From the NCBI GenBank assembly GCA_036674765.1, contig JARVKI010000023.1, positions 124,001-188,000 of the forward strand: a stretch of DNA of 64,000 bases, given 5' to 3'. A program made the translations under genes and the position numbers. Shown here piece after piece: positions 47,481 to 58,849 of the stretch (within the stretch, counting starts at the first letter, position 1; each line of letters starts with the position of its first letter). This stretch comes from Seiridium cupressi (taxonomy: Eukaryota; Ascomycota; Sordariomycetes; Amphisphaeriales; Sporocadaceae). Under the pieces are notes generated by a model. That model was not told the origin of the DNA. It made no database searches and saw only the letters and a list, made by a program, of their open reading frames with translations.

Positions 47481-48041
47481 AAGGCTGTACTATGCTTTGG
47501 TTGGAGTTTGTGTGTCTAGCGCCACCACGAAGATGGCCAAGGGACTGACATGGGAAGGAGGGAATTTGTCACCACGTGGATGACGCGCAAGGAAGGTGCA
47601 AAATGGCAGCGCAAATGGAGTTTCGAGGCAAACATTGGGATTGTTGGGTGGAATTCTAATTTTTGGGTTATACACGAGCTTTGCGAGGCATCCTTTTGGT
47701 GGTAGGCTCCTTCATCTTATTGACTCGGAGAATTGATACCTCTAGAGTATAGACTGGAGTTAGGAAATTAAACACATTACAAACCAATGTTCAATGCCTT
47801 GTAAAAGAGTCTTCACCTTCATGGGATCAGACCTATAGTGACCAAAATGCCAAAAGATCTGCTGTAAATAACAATTACGGAGGCCGACGACCTCTGCTCC
47901 TGTCACTTGTTATTGCTGTCTATTTACTCTGTTTAAAAGCCACATCATTCACGATGGGTCTGTAGATTTCCGACCATTTCTATTATCCATTTAAATAACC
48001 AGACCACAGGTGTGAAGAAGATCGTGGCTATTGCCCTGAGC
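47481..48041. other. Intergenic between convergent genes
   Basis: Spacer between the 3' ends of the acidic orphan gene and the mevalonate diphosphate decarboxylase gene. Nothing supportable was found. Confidence 0.5.
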
Positions 48042-49208
48042 TTATGCACTAGTAGTGGTCGGGCTTCCCTTCTCTGTGACGAGGTAGATGTCCGACTTCG
48101 TCGGGCCCTCTCCAACTCCGGTCATAATCACCCGGCTCACTCCGCTCTTCAGGGTGCTGCTTACAGCTTCGTCAAGCTGAACACTCGACTTCAGGTTTGC
48201 GCCCTGCTTCCAGCCATCAATGCTCTGCAACAGTGGGTTGAATGTGCCCAACACGGCTTCACTGTCCTCTTCTAGGTAGTAGATGACGGCGTTTGGGCCG
48301 GCATCGAATGTGTATGCAGCCACCGTCTTGCCTGCTGCGGCGTTGATCGTCTCAACCGCCCTAACCGCCGCCCTTGAGACATCGTTCATGTAAAAGATGG
48401 GAGGGTACGTATCCGCACACGTAGCGTGGAACGAATTTGAGTCCCTCATCGTGACCTCGGCGAACTTGGCAAAATCCTTGGCTGCGATAGCCTTCTCCAT
48501 GAGATCCATGTTTTCCGGCACCACCTGCTCGATGCGCTGCTTGAACAAGCCCGACGTCGCCACGGTCTGCTGCATGCCGCTGGTAGAGCTGACGCCCTTC
48601 TTGGCGGCACTGACAACCAAGATCAGGGCGCGCATGTTAGGCCAGTGAGCGGCCGGGGCAACCTCCACTGCCTTGCTATCTAACCCATCCGCTTGTGTTC
48701 CGGCGCGCCATGCGACATATCCACCAAAGAGACTGCGGCACGCGGAGCCAGAGCCCTGGCGTGCGATAAGAGACAACTCGGTCGGCGAGGCGGGCAACTC
48801 ATATAGGTTGGCAATGGCACGCACGAAGGCTGCGAACCCGGCGGCCGAAGACGCGAGGCCGGCGGCGGTGGGGAAGTTGTTCTCGGAGACGAGCAGAAGG
48901 GGCAGATGCGCAAGCTTGGGCAGGGATGGGTTCTTCTCCTCGAGGGCGGTTCGCAGGGCGCGCAGTCCGCGCAGACATGCTTGCGTCCGGGCGCCGGTCA
49001 GATCCGACGGAGATCCATTGAGAAGGAGGACATCTTCCTTGTAAGTGTCCGAGGCGGAAGCGGTAGTCAGGGTCCGAAGATCATCCTGCGAGAGCGTGAC
49101 CGAGAGCGACGAGTTGGTGGGGAGGTTGAGCTTGGGGTCTCGCTTGCCCCAGTACTTGACGACGGCGATGTTGACGGGAGCGGTCGTGCTGGCTCGGTAG
49201 ACAACCAT
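48042..49208 (-). CDS. MVD1: Mevalonate diphosphate decarboxylase
   Basis: GHMP-superfamily enzyme (Erg19), 388 residues. It converts mevalonate 5-diphosphate, with ATP, to isopentenyl diphosphate, CO2 and phosphate, the last step of the mevalonate route to sterols and other isoprenoids. Single exon. Family blocks in order: TTAPVNIAVVKYWGKRD (about 7-23), LPTNSSLSVTLSQDDL, the ATP-binding SENNFPTAAGLASSAAGFAA, and RQGSGSACRSLFGGYVAWRA, which includes the active-site region. SAAKKGVSSTSGMQQTVATS, DSNSFHATCADTYPPIFYMN, AYTFDAGPNAVIYYLEED and VSRVIMTGVGEGPT follow. The ATG at 49208 gives the family-standard N-terminus; an in-frame ATG at 49286 would add 26 residues. Usually cytosolic, and essential for ergosterol. 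No oddities are seen, and no sterol-response element was identified by eye. Confidence 0.96.
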   Translation of the reverse strand: MVVYRASTTAPVNIAVVKYWGKRDPKLNLPTNSSLSVTLSQDDLRTLTTASASDTYKEDVLLLNGSPSDLTGARTQACLRGLRALRTALEEKNPSLPKLAHLPLLLVSENNFPTAAGLASSAAGFAAFVRAIANLYELPASPTELSLIARQGSGSACRSLFGGYVAWRAGTQADGLDSKAVEVAPAAHWPNMRALILVVSAAKKGVSSTSGMQQTVATSGLFKQRIEQVVPENMDLMEKAIAAKDFAKFAEVTMRDSNSFHATCADTYPPIFYMNDVSRAAVRAVETINAAAGKTVAAYTFDAGPNAVIYYLEEDSEAVLGTFNPLLQSIDGWKQGANLKSSVQLDEAVSSTLKSGVSRVIMTGVGEGPTKSDIYLVTEKGSPTTTSA

Positions 49209-50009
49209 TTTGGCGGATTGGGAGCTTGTAAATGCTGAAGCAGAAACAAGAGGGAGTCTATTTGGCTGTTCAACGACAAGGCTCACGATATCTAGGGGCG
49301 GTCAACCTCAATGCCCGAATAATTCAATGGCGGGGTTGGTGGGGTGAAATTCAGGGGTCCTTCACTCAGATGCTCACTGGCACTAACTTGGGTTACTTGG
49401 GCCATTACTCGCGGTCGGGTCAGTGCGGAGGATTGCCGGATTGGGTCCTCCGCAGGTGCTGTCAAGGCTCCACAATGCCCCGAAAGGCGGTTACTCAATT
49501 AGGACCGAGTTCTTGATGTCTTATCATCCATCTAGCTACATATGATCCTGCTTTTCTAGGCTTGGTGGCCATTCCATCAATGAGTCAATTTGAATATGTT
49601 TCCTTGTATTCAAGTGTCACTTCGTAATACACATTACCATCGTCAACGGAATTACCATCATATCCTTGTCCCTTCCCCCCTAATTAGCAGGACTGCATAT
49701 CTTCTGTTCATTGTTGTCATCATTCGGCTTCTACCATAGCCCCGCAACGTAGTCCATGGAATTTAGTATCAGCCTCAAACCATGAGGCAATGGCACCGAC
49801 TTGGACACGAAGAGGGAATCAATGACCGGGAGGTTCAAGCACTACTCGCTCGTCAGTCTTACAACTCAGAGCCGGGTTTCTTAGGTATTGAGATGTCCCA
49901 TCTACTGCACCACTGGTTCATGCCAAGGCTTCACTCGTTGGACTGTGCTGTATAATAATCCGGTCCCACTTCATATCGATCGGTTAGTCAGAAGTGAGAG
50001 TAGTTTGGG
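49209..50009. other. Intergenic, promoter of MVD1
   Basis: It contains the upstream region of the mevalonate diphosphate decarboxylase gene. Short frames only. Confidence 0.5.
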
Positions 50010-50334
50010 CAGGGACTCTTGATAGTACTCGCCTGCTTCTATACAGTCACATTATCAGCATCAGCAAATTCTGATCAACCCTAATCTGCACAGTCAAAAG
50101 AAAGAAGAGACCAACCTCGAAGAAGCACTCCTTGCTCTCGGCCCAGTCTTCGACCCAACATACCACACCTGGCTCCTCCTTTGACTCATATACCTAGAAG
50201 AAAAGGCACTTGGGCTCGGCGGCGACCTTATCATAATGTGGCTTTAAGATAGCCAAGAAGGTTCGAACATCTTCAGGCTTAAGATGCGCCGTCACTACAT
50301 TGGATACGCCGTGTGGTGGGGAAGCTGTCGTCAT
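50010..50334 (-). pseudogene. Broken antibiotic-biosynthesis-monooxygenase (ABM) domain gene
   Basis: Reading minus from an ATG at 50334, the frame gives TAHLKPEDVRTFLAILKPHY, then AEPKCLFF, a TAG stop at 50196-50194, and continues VYESKEEPGVVCWVEDWAES and KECFFE. This is the pattern of small dimeric alpha/beta-barrel ABM proteins (family: 'L.PE....F....KP.....A.EP.C.FFEVY....PG...W.E.W'). The stop replaces a Glu expected in FFEVY. A putative intron starts GTTGGT at 50115. Beyond its acceptor (ending TATAG, near 50041) one frame reads EAGEYYQESLPK, resembling the C-terminal YY.EYL segment, but degenerates soon after. Such proteins often act as heme- or quinone-modifying monooxygenases. With an internal stop and a lost end, the copy is probably dead. 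Confidence 0.6.
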
Positions 50335-51361
50335 AATGGGGGCAATCTGTCTAACGCTGGGAATGGTAGACCGAAGAAAACCAATATGGGTGATCTCAAC
50401 TAGAATAGGAAGAGAAACATTATAATACGAGTTCAGGTGTAAATCTGACAGCCTCGAATGGACGTTTGTATACCAGATTTTCAGAGGCTCAACGCTTCCA
50501 AAGCTTAAAAGTATACATGGAACATATAGTCACTCGTTATGGGTAGTCGCCATTGCGCTCGCTATAATGATCCAGCCCAAGACCCCGGCTAAATAATACA
50601 GGGACCAATGTCTGTCTGCTGCCCTCGATCCCGGTAGATGTACCCCACTGTTGTAGGCTCTGATCCAGGATTGCTCAAATGATCGGGGAGAGCATAGATG
50701 CGATTGCCGTTTTCTAGCAAGCAGGAAGCTCTTCGTCAGTCCGATTGAAATTATTGAAATTGAGTCCTCTTGGGAACATAATGAGTGAAGCATGCAGTAT
50801 ACTCTCCTCGCGGCATCACGGATCGCGGACTCAGGACAATGGACCTAGATACGCTTGGTACCTAGTTTATAGACAAAAGAGTAGCAACCCGACTAAAGCA
50901 TCATCTCACACAGTAGAACTATACTGGCAATATGGGCAAGAACAATCCACTCGAATTCTTCTCTAGCTCGACGAAGAGTACTCAGATGTTATGATACACG
51001 AATCTACTATCAAGCAGGTTTCGTCGTAACCACTGCGTCAAACCTATTCATGGTAAATAAAGGAATCTTTCACAGGTTGTCCGCGTTTCCTCTTTATAGT
51101 TACACAAACAAGACAACCACCATAGTTGCGGCTGATAGGCCTGTCGCCCAACGGAGACCGCGGAACTTTCCGCGATCACCCCACTAAAAAGTCGCGACCA
51201 CGTTCGCTAGTTTGACAGCGACAAACCTCCCGTGAGGTCGCCGCTAGGGAAATTCGAAGATGATCACGACGTAGCCTTCGTAACTCCCGACCCGATAGGT
51301 TGGACCTTCTCTCACCTCTAACCCCTCACTCCACCACATCTCCCTAGACACAGCCGCAACC
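50335..51361. other. Intergenic, promoter of the heme lyase gene
   Basis: No gene is supported. The last 250 bases upstream of 51362 are G+C-richer and likely carry the heme lyase promoter. Confidence 0.5.
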
Positions 51362-52397
51362 ATGTCCGAGTCCAGCTCACAGGACCCGGCGGCTTGTCCC
51401 GTCGACCACAAGAGCCGCGAGGCCTGGCTGTCGCAAGCCCGGGCCGCATCGGCTTCTCAGCAGACACAAGCAGCACTGCCACCAGACCACCCGCCGATAG
51501 TAACGGGCGGAGGAGATGCGCAGGAGAGCTGCCCGGTTGACCACAATGCGCGGGAGGCATGGATGCAACAAGCTAGGGCGGCATCACAGTCGACGGCAGG
51601 CCCGGGAACTGCGCCAGCGCCAGCGCAACCTCGAGCGTCCGCCGCGACAACCTGGACGTCAAGCATCCTGTCGTACCTGCCCTTCACCGCATCCACGTCG
51701 CCCAGCCAGACCGCATCCTCCCTCCCGCCCCAGCCAGGCACCGCGAAGCTCGACACGAACCGCATAATCTCCTCGATACCACGGTCCTCGCTGCTGCCGG
51801 GCGCGCCGGCCGACGGCGCGGCCACGCATTCCCCGGCCAACAATGAGCAGGAGACGGGCGCGGACAAGAAGTCGGGCAACTGGATCTACCCGTCGGAGAA
51901 GATGTTCTTCGAGGCCATGAAGCGCAAGGGCCACGACCCGGTGTCGACGGACATGCAGACCATTGTGCCAATCCACAATGCCGTGAACGAGAAGGCGTGG
52001 GAACAGATCAAGGAGTGGGAGGCACCTTACTTGGTAGGGACGAGGTACGTTTGCCCGCGTTGAGCGGACCACGTTGAGATGGTCCTGAATTAGGAAGCGA
52101 CCCGACCTAACTGGTTTCTATAGTTGCGGCGGCCCTAGGTTAAGCTCATTCTCCGGTTTGAGTACAAAGATGTCACCAAAGGCAAAAGTCAACACATGGC
52201 TGGGGTATCAAGCACCATTTGACCGGCATGACTGGATAGTGGATCGGTGTGGGCAGGAGATAGAGTATGTCATTGACTTCTATGCCGGCCGGGCGAGAGG
52301 CGACGGCAAGCCTTCGTTCTATCTGGATGTGCGGCCAAAGTTGAACAGCTGGGAGGGCGTCAAGATGCGAGCATTTCGGAGCCTGGGAGTCATGTAA
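51362..52397 (+). CDS. Holocytochrome c-type heme lyase (CYC3/CYT2 family)
   Basis: Mitochondrial intermembrane-space enzyme, 318 residues, that links heme covalently to the CxxCH motif of apocytochrome c or c1. Exons are 51362-52044 and 52124-52397, with a 79-base intron (GTACGT...TATAG). The N-terminal region has two CPVDH heme-regulatory motifs (about 12-16 and 57-61) inside a tandem duplication ([19 protein letters not shown] versus [19 protein letters not shown]). A Pro/Ser/Thr-rich linker follows. The conserved body has [40 protein letters not shown] (the His is the proposed heme ligand), [32 protein letters not shown] and IDFYAGR, and ends [19 protein letters not shown]. The join SCGGP is diagnostic and confirms the splice. 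I cannot tell c from c1 specificity by eye. It is tail-to-tail with the DUF647 gene (220 bases). Confidence 0.92.
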
Positions 52398-52617
52398 GTC
52401 ACCTATAGCACAAGGTGTGTATCATATGTATCCACGACTGTACAACACGAACGAAGACGAGAGTCTGTATGGGAGAGTAGCTGCATGGCACGGATGAAAA
52501 GGTGGCAGTATCCACAAGCATCCGGTTTTCTTCCACCGCTCAACAACAATGCATATAAACTTGAACGAGCTAGGGTATCATAATAGAATCCACTTTCAGT
52601 AACGCCACCTTCCACCT

Positions 52618-53927
52618 TTATTCCACTACTATTCGAATGGCATGTCCGGTCTCGATAGCCCCTGCGTCAAGATTCCAACCACTACTCGACAGAGCCTTCC
52701 AGAACTCATCGTCCAGCTCTTTCCCGGAGTAGGCAGTGGAGTAGGCAACTAGAGCATCGACAGGTGTGGCGCCAGCCTTGAGGAATATCGTCTTGCTTGC
52801 ACCTCCGGTGATGATGTAGTTCGTATCATGGAACGCACGGAGGGCCGTTGCAGTAATCTCTCCGTTCTGTGGGTAGTTGCTGGCGACGACAATAGGAGGT
52901 GCCTTCCAGCTTAGGATGCGCTCCTTCTTGGCAACCTCTGCTGGATGGAGGACGCGGCCGCTTCGGTTGTACTCAGCTACAACTATGCAAGTTCTTTGTC
53001 GATTCAGAGAACGCATCTGGACGGATCGAACGGCTTGGTAGTTGGTCCAGAGGTGTATGGCAAGCAGAACAAGCATGGAGAGCCGCACTGCAGTGCTTCC
53101 TTCCACGAAGTTGACAAAGAGACTACCGGCTAGCATTCCCATCAGGGAAATGACAGTCTCCTGGCTGCCATCCTTGGCGTTGAGTTCAGCGAGGTTTCCA
53201 TTTTTGGCGAAATGGGCGCTGAGACTGGCCTTGGCTGCCCCTGCGGCAACTCCACAGAGCGACCGAAGGACTCCAGCTGCGCAAAGAGCGAGGATTTTGG
53301 GAGTCCAAGGCAGAGAAGGCGTGAGAACATCCAACAGAAGTGCCGCATCGTTAAAGATATCGGCCGCAAACCGGTAGAACTTGCACTCTGGCTCGATTGC
53401 TTGGCCGAATCGGTGTGCAAACAGGATAGTTGCGAGGCGGCCAGTTGACTCCTGGAGGACAGACAGCAGGACGGCACCGGTGGCAGATGATCCCTCCTTC
53501 CCAACGCCGAATCCTTGAAGAACAGCCCTGTTTGACATCAAGCCGGCGATGGAGCTAGAAAACGCCTGAAGTGAATCCTATGGAAAGTTAGCGACAGTTT
53601 CGTGTGATGTCTCATAACAATTTAATAATAAAAAATTAAAAAGTAAAAATTTGGACTATGATACAACTTGCATAGATTTGGTAGGGAGTGTAGTCGGTCG
53701 TGACTGTGTGAGGGTAGCCGGCCGGCAGGAAGACCTCGAGAAGCTGCTTGGCATAGCTTCCAGTCGTTTTCTTGGGTGGCTACGGATGACGTTAGCTGGG
53801 AAGGCGCCGACAAGACAACGGGATAAAAAAGTCGTACGATTGCCTCATAGTGCCCGTCCTTAGCATCTCGCGAGTAGACGCACACCACGGCGCCTGCCTC
53901 GTCGATTGCATTGATGAGGTTGGCCAT
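52618..53927 (-). CDS. DUF647 / RUS (root UVB sensitive) family protein
   Basis: Predicted 385-residue membrane protein of the RUS family, known in plants for roles in UV-B and vitamin B6-related responses; the fungal role is unknown. Exons are 53927-53838, 53779-53672 and 53577-52618. Intron 1 (58 bases) is GTACGA...CGTAG. Intron 2 (94 bases) begins GCAAGT, a GC-AG intron, which alone joins TVTTDYTPYQIY to DSLQAFSSSIAGLMSNRAVL as in the family ('DY...Q..DSLQ'). Further conserved parts are GKEGSSATGAVLLSVLQEST, GRLATILFAHRFG, CKFYRFAADIFNDAALLLDV and AKASLSAHFAKNGNLAELNA. KDGSQETVISLMGMLAGSLF and LLAIHLWTNYQAVRSVQMRS follow. The C-terminal domain ends RIVVE. The 30-residue first exon is short and its start (ATG at 53927) is less certain. 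Several hydrophobic segments suggest an organelle membrane. Confidence 0.88.
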
Positions 53928-55320
53928 TGTCGTCGTTTGTGGTGGGTTGAGTTGGGTGGACTCCAGATAGTCTCTACATTGAATGCAGTTGCAGTCAAAG
54001 GTAGTCCTAGTCCTGGCCAGGTGGTAATTGAGTTGCGTTGCCTGGGGAGTCAATTGGTTATTGGCAGATTGAGGGGCACTAGCGCGCTTGCCTAACTGGG
54101 TGTTATTCCATCTCAGTGAGAACGCAGCGCTGCCATTCTCACTCGTTTGTTCACACGGAGAAATACTATCTTGATTGGGATTTCCCTAGTATCAGTTTTT
54201 GTCTGAACAGCCTTGTACTCTTGGTTGGAACTTAGACTTTCCCTTCTTTTAGCAACCCTATCTACCATGATACGCTGTGAGCGACTTATTATTACCATGC
54301 CTATATCATCTGCAGCCTGTGTGGATGGCATTAGTTTGCCAGCAATGCAATTTTTATTCGTGCAAAACAACCGCAATTCCAAATACTTTTTTTTCCCTCT
54401 TAGTTCTTGTGACAATGTCTTTAAACTAGAAGGACATCAGCATAGCCTAGGGCTGGACAGAATTGGCTGCACCTGATTGAATGGTCACTATACATCAATA
54501 TGTAACTAGCACCAAAGTGGAAACCTGTTATGTATACCATGAATTCATCGAGTTTTGATCTACGTGTATCATACCAAGGTGTGCCTCTTCTCCCTTCTCC
54601 TTGGTTCTGCTTCTCTTTGCCCAACACGGAAAAAATAAACCAAGGCTTACGTGTTTCAATGAGTCTGAGAGATGAAGTGTTGGGATACTGTTCGGTCACT
54701 CGAGAAGCCACTAAGCGACTAAGCATGTATGTCTTATTGTCGATGGAACTTGGGAGGGGCGCGGCAAACAGTCAACTCTTTTGCAACATCGGTTTCCTTC
54801 CGGGTCTTGAGGCAAAGTCGATCAGGATCACGCCTTACTATCGCTTTGCTTCGTTTCTACCCACCCCTACCCATGATTCCGTGGAGGCCATCTTTGCAAC
54901 CTACTTGCATTCAGTTATTGCCTTTTTTGTCAACCAAACCTGCTCGCGGACGGCTTATTGCTTATGACAAATTAAGCGCGTGAACTGATTGCTCCCGCCA
55001 AACGAACGTTTCAGCTAAAAAGGTTCCGAAAGAGAAAAAGTTAAAAGCGTGACAAATTTCTTTTTCCAATGTTCGTATTTCATGAAGCAGGCTAAGTCCA
55101 GAAACGCGGCCAAGCAAGGACAGATCTCACTCCCAGAAATCTCAACTACCAAGTCTAGCACCCAATCCAGCTTTTGAGGATATGACAGAGCAAAGACCTA
55201 TATGCAAGCAAATGCTCAACAAGCAATGTATCGAATTATGGGGCAACGTGCGTATTGGTCTTGTTGAATCTCAAATTAAGACGTCCATTACTCCGCCACG
55301 AACCCAAGAACACACCCACT
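53928..55320. other. Intergenic, no gene seen
   Basis: It lies between the promoter of the DUF647 gene and the 3' end of the permease gene. The 145-codon plus frame at 54530-54967 has no motif or good composition. Confidence 0.5.
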
Positions 55321-56960
55321 TTACTCCTTCTCAGACTCTTTGAAGGTTGCTTCCGGCTGGACAGGCTCCATGCCCTCGACCTTTCCGTTGAGCATCCCAT
55401 CGACATCCATCTTTGGTCCGACGTAGTGCTTGCGACCATCAAAGATCCACTGTGTTTTGAGTTAGTACCCAAGTGCGCAACCATTAGAAAGAAGAGAATA
55501 CTCACAGTTGATCCAGCGATGACGAGGATGACACCGAAAGCAGCGATACAGTAGTTCATGTTCTCCGAATCGACAGGTGTCTCGGGCGGGAAAACGAAAA
55601 GGACGGTAGTCAAGAGGGTCCAGCATATGCCAACAATGTTGAACAACCAACCGACCGGCCCGGGGAGCTTGAATGCTCGGGTCTCAGGCAGCATTCTGCG
55701 ACCGCGGAGACAGTTGATCGCCGGTGGAATGGCGTAGGTCACACCAAGGGCAACGACAGATGCGGCGGTGATGGCATTGAAGGTACTGGATGAGCCCAGG
55801 AAGATCAGACCAAAGATGACGACCCAAGCAGCGGTCCAGATGAGGGCGTTCAGAGGAACGTCCAGTGTGGGGTGAACCCTGGCAAAAACATGGCTGAAGG
55901 GCAGACCGCGGTCACGAGCAAAAGCATAGCTCATGCGGGAGCTGGTAGCCATGATACTAGTGGTAGTAAACAACATGCAGACCAGAGGGAACATGAGCAG
56001 GCAAGTGCTTCCGGCCCTGCTGTCAGTGGCATCCATGAAGATCTGCAGGAGAGGTCCAGACGCAGACTCAATGACGGTATCGACATCCTTCAAGACGAAC
56101 AGGAGGCAGCTCAGGAAGAAGAAACCGGAAACCATTCCAATGCCAATGCAATACAGCATAATACGAGGGCCTTGAATATGGGGCTCGGGGATCTCTTCGA
56201 TCATGTGAGCAACACCATCGAACCCAGTCAGGGCGAAGGCGCCCTGCAGCAGACCAAGCATCCAGGCGAGTCCATCAGGCCAGCCCACCTCGTTGATGAA
56301 TTCGCCGTAGACGAACGAGCCGCTCTGGAAGTTGGGGGAAGCGCAAGCGAATAGGGTGATGCTGATGATGATGAAGCCAGCAACCGACCAATAAAACGCA
56401 GCCTTGGTGACCAAAGGGAGGAGCCTGTTTGCAAAAGCGTTGACAAGAAGCGCAATTGCATTGAACGCAAGGTAGATCAGGAACTGATGCCATGTTTTGC
56501 TCTCATAGTTCTCGTTGAAAAGGGCGATAAGGTTCAGGACGAAGGTGCTGCCAAGCAACCCTCCAGTCGCGGTCAACGCAACCCATCCCGAGACGTTGAT
56601 CCATCCAGTCACGTAACTCAGGCCCCGGCTCCAGCGCTTCCACGAGATAATAGCAGCCCAGTGGTATTGGCCGCCGGCGGTAGGGTATGCGGACAGAAAT
56701 TCAGCGAGCGAGGCGGCCAGGCACAAGTTGCAGATGCCGGCAACGATCAGACCCCAAACAACGGAGCTGGGACCGCCGGAGGGCAGAGCAAGAGATATAG
56801 AGGCGGCGAGAGCGGTCCATGTGTTGAGAATGGCAAAGGCAAGACCCAGCATGGAAATCATGGAGAAATTCCGCTTGAGCTCCTGCTTGTGTCCCAAATG
56901 CTCCAACGCGACGGCATCGTCGGCCACACCGGTGTGGTGGTGTTCTGTGGCCGGCTCCAT
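55321..56960 (-). CDS. Amino-acid/polyamine/choline permease (APC superfamily, GABA/choline-type)
   Basis: Plasma-membrane transporter, 527 residues, about 12 spans, of the fungal ACT group that includes GABA (Uga4) and choline (Hnm1) permeases. Exons are 56960-55506 and 55449-55321, with a 56-base intron (GTGAGT...ACACAG, branch TACTAAC). Without splicing the frame would run on to 55236 with an unnatural tail. Spliced, it continues VIAGSTWIFDGRKHYVGPKM and ends FKESEKE. Family blocks are FSMISMLGLAFAILNTWTAL, LAEFLSAYPTAGGQYHWAAI, YVTGWINVSGWVALTATGG and FALTGFDGVAHMIEEIPEPH (the conserved acidic 'EE...P'), then SRMSYAFARDRGLPFSHVFA. The N- and C-termini are hydrophilic and presumably cytosolic. 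The exact substrate cannot be read from sequence. Confidence 0.92.
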
Positions 56961-58849
56961 GGCTGTTGCGATGTGAGGTCAGACGACGTGATTTGTCGCG
57001 TCTCGTGCGGGATTGAAGAGTTGTTCACACTCCCGAAGTATTCCGCCGAGGTGTGATGGGTGCTGATGCTCCGTCGTTGGCGGGCTGATAGGACTATTGC
57101 GATGCCCAGTCGCAGATGCAGCAGTGGTCTATAATGAGGCAATCGAGAGGCGATGTCATCCATGATTTAACTTTTTTCTCGATTACTGCTTTCGGTAGGT
57201 CCAGCCTAGGGGGAAGTCGTCCATGTGGGAACGGCGGGCGAGATGCGAGGTGATGCTAGTCATACCGTCGAGGCCTGGGCGAAAGCTGACGTTTTCGAAT
57301 GACACAACTAAGCAGAGGCCAGTGAGGTTGGGGTACGCGCCTAGCGTTATCTCTGCAATCTGGGCGAGGGCGAGTCTGGTGCTAATTAATGGCATCCGGT
57401 CCGAAGCAACGTCAGACTGTTGTTCCAGGTGCTGTCAGCTCGAGCCACACCTCGTTCATATCCACAACGCTCGACGCGCCGTGTCCCTTGTGCAGTTGTT
57501 CGGCGTCGGAGTCCCCATAAGTCCCCTGGTTTGGGTGGGCTTGTTGTGGAATTCTGGACTCAGCCTGCAGTAATTCTGATCCGTCATATCAACTGGCGAA
57601 ATCTGGGGTCTAAATTACAGTAGAATGCTTCTTTGCGCTAACGCTTTAATGAGGGGCATCTGCCGGGCTATCGGAATGCTGTAGACCCAGCGACCCGGTG
57701 CTGGAGGTGGTACAAGCCTTTAAGCGACCTGGAATTTCCAGACCCAAGTCCACCGATTGGACATTTCGGCAGCCTCAACGCTGGGCATCCGGGGAAGAGT
57801 GCATTGCCAAGCTGTGTCAAGCAGGTCCGGCCCGCTGAGGCATTGCTTGTCTTGCACTTCTGCGCATGCCCAACACGGCAAGTCGTTGCAGGCCGTCAAT
57901 CTCGGCGCTGCCGGCTCTGGCCATCCCTAGTCTGCCTGCGCGTATCATGCCGCCATGACGGGCAATCTCACGCCTGGATATTGGGAAGTCTGAAGCGCTA
58001 TCGAATGACGGTCATGCCACTCAATAGCCAGCAGCCTTCGCAGCGATCCTCTTCTTAGCATCCGCCCCTGGCCGTGATGGCCGAGTCAAGAGATAAGGAA
58101 TAAGCTAAGTAGGGCTTAGCCAGGCGTACTGATTGCGCTGGAGTGAAAAGAGACAATGCAGCCGATGAGTTGCCTTGCGTCCACTACCTGATAAAAATGT
58201 GTCTTCACTAGACTGAACACCAGTTTGTGTCTAATAGCGGTCTTGGTGACATGAAGCCGCTACCGATTCTTATCTGGCAAGGAACTAGCACTACATTAAT
58301 GTACTGTATCATCTAAGCTTCAGGGCTTCTCCACCGTTTTCCTCTACGCCATTATCTCTAAGCATGATATCAGACCCGCACATCACCAATAGCATGATAA
58401 CAGAAGGCATCAGTCGAAAGAGGTGGGAAGAGGCTGTCACATACACCCAGTACCTCGGAATACATATCCTATAGTAAAACAGTGGTTCAACACATTAATC
58501 GGGTTCTCATTAAGCACGTCATCTCGTGACGTGTGATATGTCCATCTCTAAGTGAATAATTACACTCAAACAAACCGCCGATTTGGCGGCTCCGCGAACG
58601 ATCTCAGACAAAAGAAAAAAAAAAAAAAAAAAGAGAACCGCCCCAGTATTTTATACTCCGAACCCCTGGTCTATATGGTCCCATGTCTAGGAGAAAGCTG
58701 GATAAAACCTAGCAAATATAGCCGCTCTGTATACCACCCGAGTCGCTTCCCAGCTGAACTCCAATCTCGATATTTAGGAGTACGTATTAATCTCCGCCGT
58801 CGTCTCTACCCCAGAGACACGACTTCGTACGTGAGCAGCTGAAGACATC
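56961..58849. other. Intergenic, promoter of the permease gene
   Basis: Upstream of the permease and downstream of the large minus-strand gene. The A18 tract is listed separately; otherwise only short frames are present. Confidence 0.5.
58615..58632 (+). repeat. Poly(A) tract, 18 bases
   Basis: Uninterrupted run of 18 A in the spacer 3' of the large minus-strand gene (poly(T) in that gene's orientation). No adjacent target duplication or retroelement sequence was noticed. Confidence 0.95.

Noticed and set aside
50194..50196. Programmed stop-codon read-through in the ABM gene
   Set aside because: The TAG GTA context is not a known read-through signal, and the downstream exon is degenerate, so decay is simpler.
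58615..58632. Poly(A) run as the tail of a retroposed gene
   Set aside because: No upstream retroelement sequence or target duplication was noticed. It reads as a simple homopolymer.
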